Source: RGIG9060 sp036307825 (GTDB taxonomy: Bacteria > Spirochaetota > Spirochaetia > Treponematales > Treponemataceae). Taken from it: a stretch of 41,800 bases of DNA. Below the pieces are notes generated by a model. The model was not told where the DNA came from. It saw nothing but the letters and a program-made list of their open reading frames with translations, and made no database searches. The translations under genes and the position numbers were made by a program. Shown piece after piece: positions 37,891-41,800 of this stretch. Location: contig JAXJWW010000110.1 of the NCBI GenBank assembly GCA_036307825.1, positions 1 to 41,800 of the forward strand. Reading direction: 5' to 3'. Each line of letters begins with the position of its first letter. The stretch's first letter is position 1.

Positions 37891-37920
37891 TTGACAAATT
37901 TTGAAAAAATGTAATATATT
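37891..37920 (+). promoter_or_regulatory. Promoter of the alcohol dehydrogenase gene, probably leaderless
   Basis: TTGACA (37891-37896) and TATATT (37915-37920) are 18 bp apart; a second TTGACA lies at 37883-37888. The -10 box ends only 6 nt before the ATG at 37927, and no Shine-Dalgarno is visible, so transcription and translation probably start at about the same base. Confidence 0.6.
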
Positions 37921-37926
37921 AAAATC

Positions 37927-39132
37927 ATGACATTATTCAATAAGCTTTTTTGCAGAATTTACCAAAGCGCATTCAAACTTGCAATGCCAATTTTACCTTA
38001 CAAAAATCCAATTATTTTTACAAATGTAAAAGAATGTGTTCCTCTTTTTCAGAAATTGAATGCAAAACGCATTTTACTTGTAACTGATTCATTTTTAAGA
38101 ACTTCAGGAATTACAAAACCACTTGAAGATTTTATGAAGCAAAACGATATTGACTGCACAGTTTACGACAGAACTTGCCCTAATCCAACTGTAAAAAATG
38201 TAGAAGAAGCAAAACAGTTATACATCGAAAATAATTGCCAAGGAATTATTGCTTTTGGAGGAGGTTCCTCAATGGATTGTGCAAAAGCAACTGGCGCTTG
38301 TATGGCATATCCAAATAAAACCCTTGAACAAATGAAAGGTTTACTTAAAGTTTGGAAAAAACTTCCCCCACTTGTAGCAATTCCAACCACAGCAGGAACC
38401 GGAAGCGAAGTTACAGTTACAGCCGTAATCACAAATCCAGAAATTAAACACAAATACACAATGAATAATTTTACAATGATTCCTCCGTACGCAGTTTTAG
38501 ACCCTGAAGTAACTTATTCTTTGCCACCATCATTAACTGCTACAACTGGAATGGACGCTTTAACTCACGCAGTAGAAGCCTACATCGGAAATTCAACAAC
38601 AAAAGAAACTCGTTCCCTTGCTTTAGACGCTACAAAATTAGTTTTTGAAAATATCCAAGTTGCATACAACGACGGAAAAAATCAAAAAGCAAGAGCAAAT
38701 ATGTTAAAAGCCGCTTACAAAGCAGGACTTGCATTTTCAAAATCTTATGTAGGATACATTCACGCAGTTGCCCACTCACTTGGTGGTCAATACAATATTC
38801 CCCACGGATTAGCAAATTCAGTTTTAATGCCTTATGTATTAGAAAGCTACGGAAAATGTATTCACAAAAAATTGAAAGAATTAGCAATCGCAGCAGGAAT
38901 CGGAATGGAATCTGACAGCAATGAAGAAGCTGCAAATAATTTTATCAGAGCAATTCGTCAAATGAACAAAGAAATGGGCATTCCAGAAAAACTTCAAGGT
39001 ATCAAAAAAGAAGATATCAAAACAATGGCAAAACACGCTGCAAAAGAAGCAAATCCATTATATCCAGTTCCAAAATTGATGAATGCAAAACAACTTGAAA
39101 AGTTCTATTACAATGTAATGGAAGAAAAATAA
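37927..39132 (+). CDS. Iron-containing (group III) alcohol dehydrogenase
   Basis: This 401-aa protein matches the usual length of Fe-dependent alcohol dehydrogenases, which interconvert alcohols and aldehydes with NAD(P)H. The cofactor loop GGGSSMD (111-117) and TTAGTGSEV (154-162) are intact. Metal ligands are predicted at Asp210 and His214 (TGMDALTHAVEAY), His279 (HAVAHSLGG) and His293 (IPHG). It is cytosolic, with no signal peptide. The aldehyde dehydrogenase gene follows after 62 bp, suggesting a shared route for aldehyde reduction or oxidation. Substrate (butanol, propanediol, lactaldehyde or other) cannot be told from sequence alone. A short palindrome (39158-39171) in the gap is too weak to call a terminator. 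Confidence 0.93.
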   Translation: MTLFNKLFCRIYQSAFKLAMPILPYKNPIIFTNVKECVPLFQKLNAKRILLVTDSFLRTSGITKPLEDFMKQNDIDCTVYDRTCPNPTVKNVEEAKQLYIENNCQGIIAFGGGSSMDCAKATGACMAYPNKTLEQMKGLLKVWKKLPPLVAIPTTAGTGSEVTVTAVITNPEIKHKYTMNNFTMIPPYAVLDPEVTYSLPPSLTATTGMDALTHAVEAYIGNSTTKETRSLALDATKLVFENIQVAYNDGKNQKARANMLKAAYKAGLAFSKSYVGYIHAVAHSLGGQYNIPHGLANSVLMPYVLESYGKCIHKKLKELAIAAGIGMESDSNEEAANNFIRAIRQMNKEMGIPEKLQGIKKEDIKTMAKHAAKEANPLYPVPKLMNAKQLEKFYYNVMEEK

Positions 39133-39194
39133 TTTTTTCTATATAATTAGATTAGACGCATTTTAAAATGCAATTTTGAATAAAAGGATAAAAC

Positions 39195-40577
39195 ATGACT
39201 GCTCAAGAAATTTCTAATATTTTAGACCAACAAAGAAAATTCTTTTTATCTGGAGAAACTTTACCAGTAAAATTTAGAAAAACAATGCTCAAAAAACTTT
39301 ATGCAAGTATTGTTTCTCATAAAGAAGAAATTTTATCTGCATTAACTTCTGACCTTGGCAAAAGCGATTTTGAAGGATTTATGTGTGAAGTTGGACTTTC
39401 ACTTACAGAAATTTCTTACATGATAAAAAATGTAAAAAAATTTGCAAAAGAAAAAACAGTTGTAACACCTCTTGCGCAATTTGCTTCTCGTTCTTACAAA
39501 AAACCTTGTCCTTATGGAAACACTTTAATTATGAGCCCATGGAATTATCCATTTTTGCTTTCTATTGAACCATTGGCAAATGCAATCGCCGCAGGAAACA
39601 CAGCAATCTTAAAACCAAGTGCGTATTCACCAGCAACAAGCAATATAATAGAAAAAATCCTTTCAGAATGTTTTGAAAAAAAATTCGTTGCAGTTGTAAC
39701 AGGCGGTCGACAAGAAAACTCTGCCCTACTTGAACAAAAATTTGACTTTGTATTTTTTACAGGAAGCCAAGCCGTTGGAAAAGAAGTTTTACGCCACACA
39801 GCCGAAAACTTAACTCCAGCGATTTTGGAACTTGGCGGAAAAAGTCCATGTATCATTGATTCAAGTGCAAAAATCCGCCTTGCTGCAAAACGAGTTGTAT
39901 TTGGAAAATACTTAAACTGCGGACAAACTTGTGTTGCACCAGATTACATTCTTTGCCACAAAGATATAAAAGACGAATTTGTAAAAGAAGTAAAAATTCA
40001 AATTGAAAAACAATACGGAAAAAATCCGCTTGAAAATTCTGACTACGGAAAAATCATAAATCAAAAACACTTTGAACGAGTAAGTTCTCTTATCAATGCC
40101 GAAAAAATCGTTCACGGTGGAAAAACAAATACTGAAACTTTGCAAATTGAACCTACAGTTTTGGACAATGTAACTTGGGATGACGCAGTTATGCAAGAAG
40201 AAATTTTTGGTCCGATTATGCCAATTCTAACTTACGAAAATCTTGACCAAGTGATTGCAGATTTACAGAAAAAACAAAAACCTCTTGCTCTTTACTTTTT
40301 CAGCCAGAATAAAAAGAACATCAAAACTGTTACAGAAAAAGTTTCTTACGGTGGCGGATGTATTAACGACACAATTATTCACCTTGCCACAAGTGAAATG
40401 GGATTCGGTGGAGTTGGCGAAAGTGGAATGGGAAGCTATCACGGAAAAATTGGTTTCGACGCATTTAGCCACACAAAAAGTATTGTTGATAAAAAAACAT
40501 GGATGGATTTACCAATGCGCTATCAACCTTACGACAGAAAACTAAATGGTAAATTATTAAAAATGTTTTTGAGATAA
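39195..40577 (+). CDS. NAD(P)-dependent aldehyde dehydrogenase (class 3-like)
   Basis: The 460-aa length and lack of the N-terminal extension fit the class 3/fatty-aldehyde (ALDH3) branch, which oxidises aldehydes to acids. Motifs: SPWNYPF with oxyanion-hole Asn117, FFTGS (187-191), general base Glu212 in LELGGKSP, and nucleophile Cys246 in NCGQTCVAP. EEIFGPIMP and GGVGESGMG follow in the usual order. The C-terminal Lys/Leu-rich end (LNGKLLKMFLR) may touch membranes, as in some ALDH3 enzymes; this is speculative. AAGGA at 39184-39188 supports the ATG. It sits between the alcohol dehydrogenase and the nitroreductase, which starts 4 nt after its stop. Confidence 0.94.
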   Translation: MTAQEISNILDQQRKFFLSGETLPVKFRKTMLKKLYASIVSHKEEILSALTSDLGKSDFEGFMCEVGLSLTEISYMIKNVKKFAKEKTVVTPLAQFASRSYKKPCPYGNTLIMSPWNYPFLLSIEPLANAIAAGNTAILKPSAYSPATSNIIEKILSECFEKKFVAVVTGGRQENSALLEQKFDFVFFTGSQAVGKEVLRHTAENLTPAILELGGKSPCIIDSSAKIRLAAKRVVFGKYLNCGQTCVAPDYILCHKDIKDEFVKEVKIQIEKQYGKNPLENSDYGKIINQKHFERVSSLINAEKIVHGGKTNTETLQIEPTVLDNVTWDDAVMQEEIFGPIMPILTYENLDQVIADLQKKQKPLALYFFSQNKKNIKTVTEKVSYGGGCINDTIIHLATSEMGFGGVGESGMGSYHGKIGFDAFSHTKSIVDKKTWMDLPMRYQPYDRKLNGKLLKMFLR

Positions 40578-40581
40578 ACTT

Positions 40582-41115
40582 ATGAAAGATTTTTTTGAAC
40601 TAATAAACAAACGACAAAGTGTTCGCTCATACGATTCAACAAAAACTGTTGAAAAAGAAAAAATTGATTATTGCTTAAACGCAGCTCGTCTTACACCATC
40701 TGCTTGTAATAGCCAAACTTGGAGATTTACAGTTTGTATGGGAAACAAAGCAAAAGAAATTGCAAATTGTGTTAGCGATGCAATAATGAATAAATGGGCA
40801 AAAGATGTTCCAGTTTTTATTGTAATAAGTGAAGAATCCTACAATATCACAGCTAAAATTGGTTCCAAATTAAAAGCTCAGGATTTTAGAACAAATGATA
40901 TAGGTGCCGCCGCATTACAATTTTGTCTTGCAGCAACCGAACAAAATTTAGGAACTTGCATTCTAGGTTGGTTCGGCCAAAAACAAGTTCAAAAAGTAAT
41001 CGGTAACAAACGCAAAGTTCATCTTGTTATTGCCTTAGGATATGCAACAGAAAATTATCCTATCCGAAACAAGATAAGAAAACCATTGGAAGAAATTGTA
41101 ACCTACATTGAATAA
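40582..41115 (+). CDS. Nitroreductase family FMN oxidoreductase
   Basis: This 177-aa protein is at the short end of the nitroreductase-like family. Visible motifs are the N-terminal KRQSVRSY (about 10-17) for FMN phosphate binding, LTPSACNSQTWRF (about 37-49), and DIGAAALQFCLAATEQNLGTCILGWFG (about 110-136). It ends with the VIALGYA strand. Such enzymes are dimeric, cytosolic, and reduce nitro, quinone or flavin substrates with NAD(P)H; the physiological substrate is unknown. The ATG is only 4 nt after the aldehyde dehydrogenase stop, with a weak GAGATAA upstream, so it is probably translated by coupling in the same operon. Confidence 0.88.
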   Translation: MKDFFELINKRQSVRSYDSTKTVEKEKIDYCLNAARLTPSACNSQTWRFTVCMGNKAKEIANCVSDAIMNKWAKDVPVFIVISEESYNITAKIGSKLKAQDFRTNDIGAAALQFCLAATEQNLGTCILGWFGQKQVQKVIGNKRKVHLVIALGYATENYPIRNKIRKPLEEIVTYIE

Positions 41116-41137
41116 AATAATTCAAGTAAAATTGAGT

Positions 41138-41728
41138 TTATTCTAAAAACATCGAAATCAACCAAATGAATGATAAATTTCGTAGGATTACCCAAAATCC
41201 AACTCTTTCCGTTTTTGATGATAAAAAAATTATCACCATACTAAAAATTAAACTGAAATAAATTGCTACCCAAGCATAAACCAAAGGATAAATTTTGTAT
41301 CGATAAAAAAAGAATAACAATCCAACTACAAAAACTAAAAACACAAAAGGAAGATTTCTGTAAATATCCCAAAGTGAATCTTTAGAATATTTTTGAGAAA
41401 TTAAACACAACACAATTCTTATAACTGCCAAAATGTAAACTAAAATTGTGTAAAAAACAGAAATTTGTGCAGAAAAAATTATAATTCCCAAACTCCAAAG
41501 AAAAACATAAAAAAGTGTTATCACAATGGAAGAAATTATTTTTCCTTTATCTTGCACAAGTTCAACATTATCAGAATCTTTAATAAAAAATGAAGTAATT
41601 CTTGGGATAAATCTAAAACTATCTCCTAAAATTAAAATCACAACCATAAATCCTGCAAGATGATAAGTTCTAGATTCAGGATTTCCAAAGCCGTCTTTAA
41701 GAAGTAAATTTACAGAAAGGGCAATCAT
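41138..41728 (-). CDS. Polytopic membrane protein, function unknown
   Basis: A 196-aa hydrophobic protein with about six or seven predicted membrane segments (about 1-10, 24-38, 65-85, 88-108, 124-142, 146-168, 175-195). A charged loop near 50-63 carries FIKDSDNVELVQDKGK. I do not recognise the family. The frame stays open 12 codons upstream of the ATG, reading ETLCDILYLLI, a hydrophobic stretch that looks like the true first helix, then meets TAA with no start codon. An ATG in another frame lies just before. A small frameshift near the 5' end, or a non-standard start, is possible. It converges on the nitroreductase gene with a 22-bp gap and no clear terminator. Confidence 0.65.
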   Translation of the reverse strand: MIALSVNLLLKDGFGNPESRTYHLAGFMVVILILGDSFRFIPRITSFFIKDSDNVELVQDKGKIISSIVITLFYVFLWSLGIIIFSAQISVFYTILVYILAVIRIVLCLISQKYSKDSLWDIYRNLPFVFLVFVVGLLFFFYRYKIYPLVYAWVAIYFSLIFSMVIIFLSSKTERVGFWVILRNLSFIWLISMFLE

Positions 41729-41800
41729 TATTAACAGATATAAAATATCGCAAAGGGTTTCTTATACAAGAAAACACTTTCATCTGAATATGAAAATACT

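Noticed and set aside
39158..39171. Palindrome GCATTTTAAAATGC between the alcohol and aldehyde dehydrogenase genes as a terminator
   Set aside because: All central pairs are A/T with no loop and only a short T run after it; read-through into the aldehyde dehydrogenase is more likely.

Overview
This AT-rich window looks like a host-associated spirochete, most likely Treponema. This is inference; no rRNA or other phylogenetic marker is present. Supporting signs are relaxed spirochetal lipoboxes, large surface lipoproteins built from Ig-like modules, lectin-like GWYLP domains, and a poly-G tract inside a promoter of the kind described for T. pallidum outer-membrane genes.

Layout. Positions 1-1500 (+): the tail of an unknown gene, then a TTGACG/TATACT promoter whose spacer carries eight G, driving a small lipoprotein and a small probable beta-barrel protein. 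Positions 1542-4010 (-): a two-copy lectin-like lipoprotein gene whose signal peptide is missing at an IS200/IS605 insertion; the IS has a complete Y1 transposase and terminal hairpins. Positions 4017-6304 (-): a divergent polysaccharide deacetylase translationally coupled to tsaD, with a clear terminator. Positions 6350-7715 (+): palindromic repeats, a broken Rpn-family PD-(D/E)XK nuclease gene (palindrome insertion plus frameshift), and a tandem copy of its C-terminal part. Both tails carry an internal Shine-Dalgarno and ATG.

Positions 7772-37741 (-), over 70% of the window, hold three adjacent surface-protein genes. In transcription order they are a 1981-aa protein with an Ig-like array and a C-terminal outer-membrane barrel, a 3035-aa lipoprotein, and a 4901-aa paralogous lipoprotein. 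The first two are 14 nt apart. The third follows a terminator and has its own promoter. The 4901-aa protein shares both ends with the 3035-aa protein but is expanded in the middle by near-identical multi-module super-repeats. No plus-strand gene is credible across this stretch.

Positions 37880-41115 (+): iron-type alcohol dehydrogenase, class-3-like aldehyde dehydrogenase and nitroreductase, probably one redox or aldehyde-handling cluster. A convergent membrane-protein gene closes the window. Two genes (deacetylase and alcohol dehydrogenase) have a -10 box 6-7 nt before the ATG and no Shine-Dalgarno, suggesting leaderless mRNAs.

The best candidate for an undescribed system is the giant Ig-array locus: an outer-membrane-anchored array beside two giant paralogous lipoproteins. 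No tRNA, rRNA or CRISPR array was seen.
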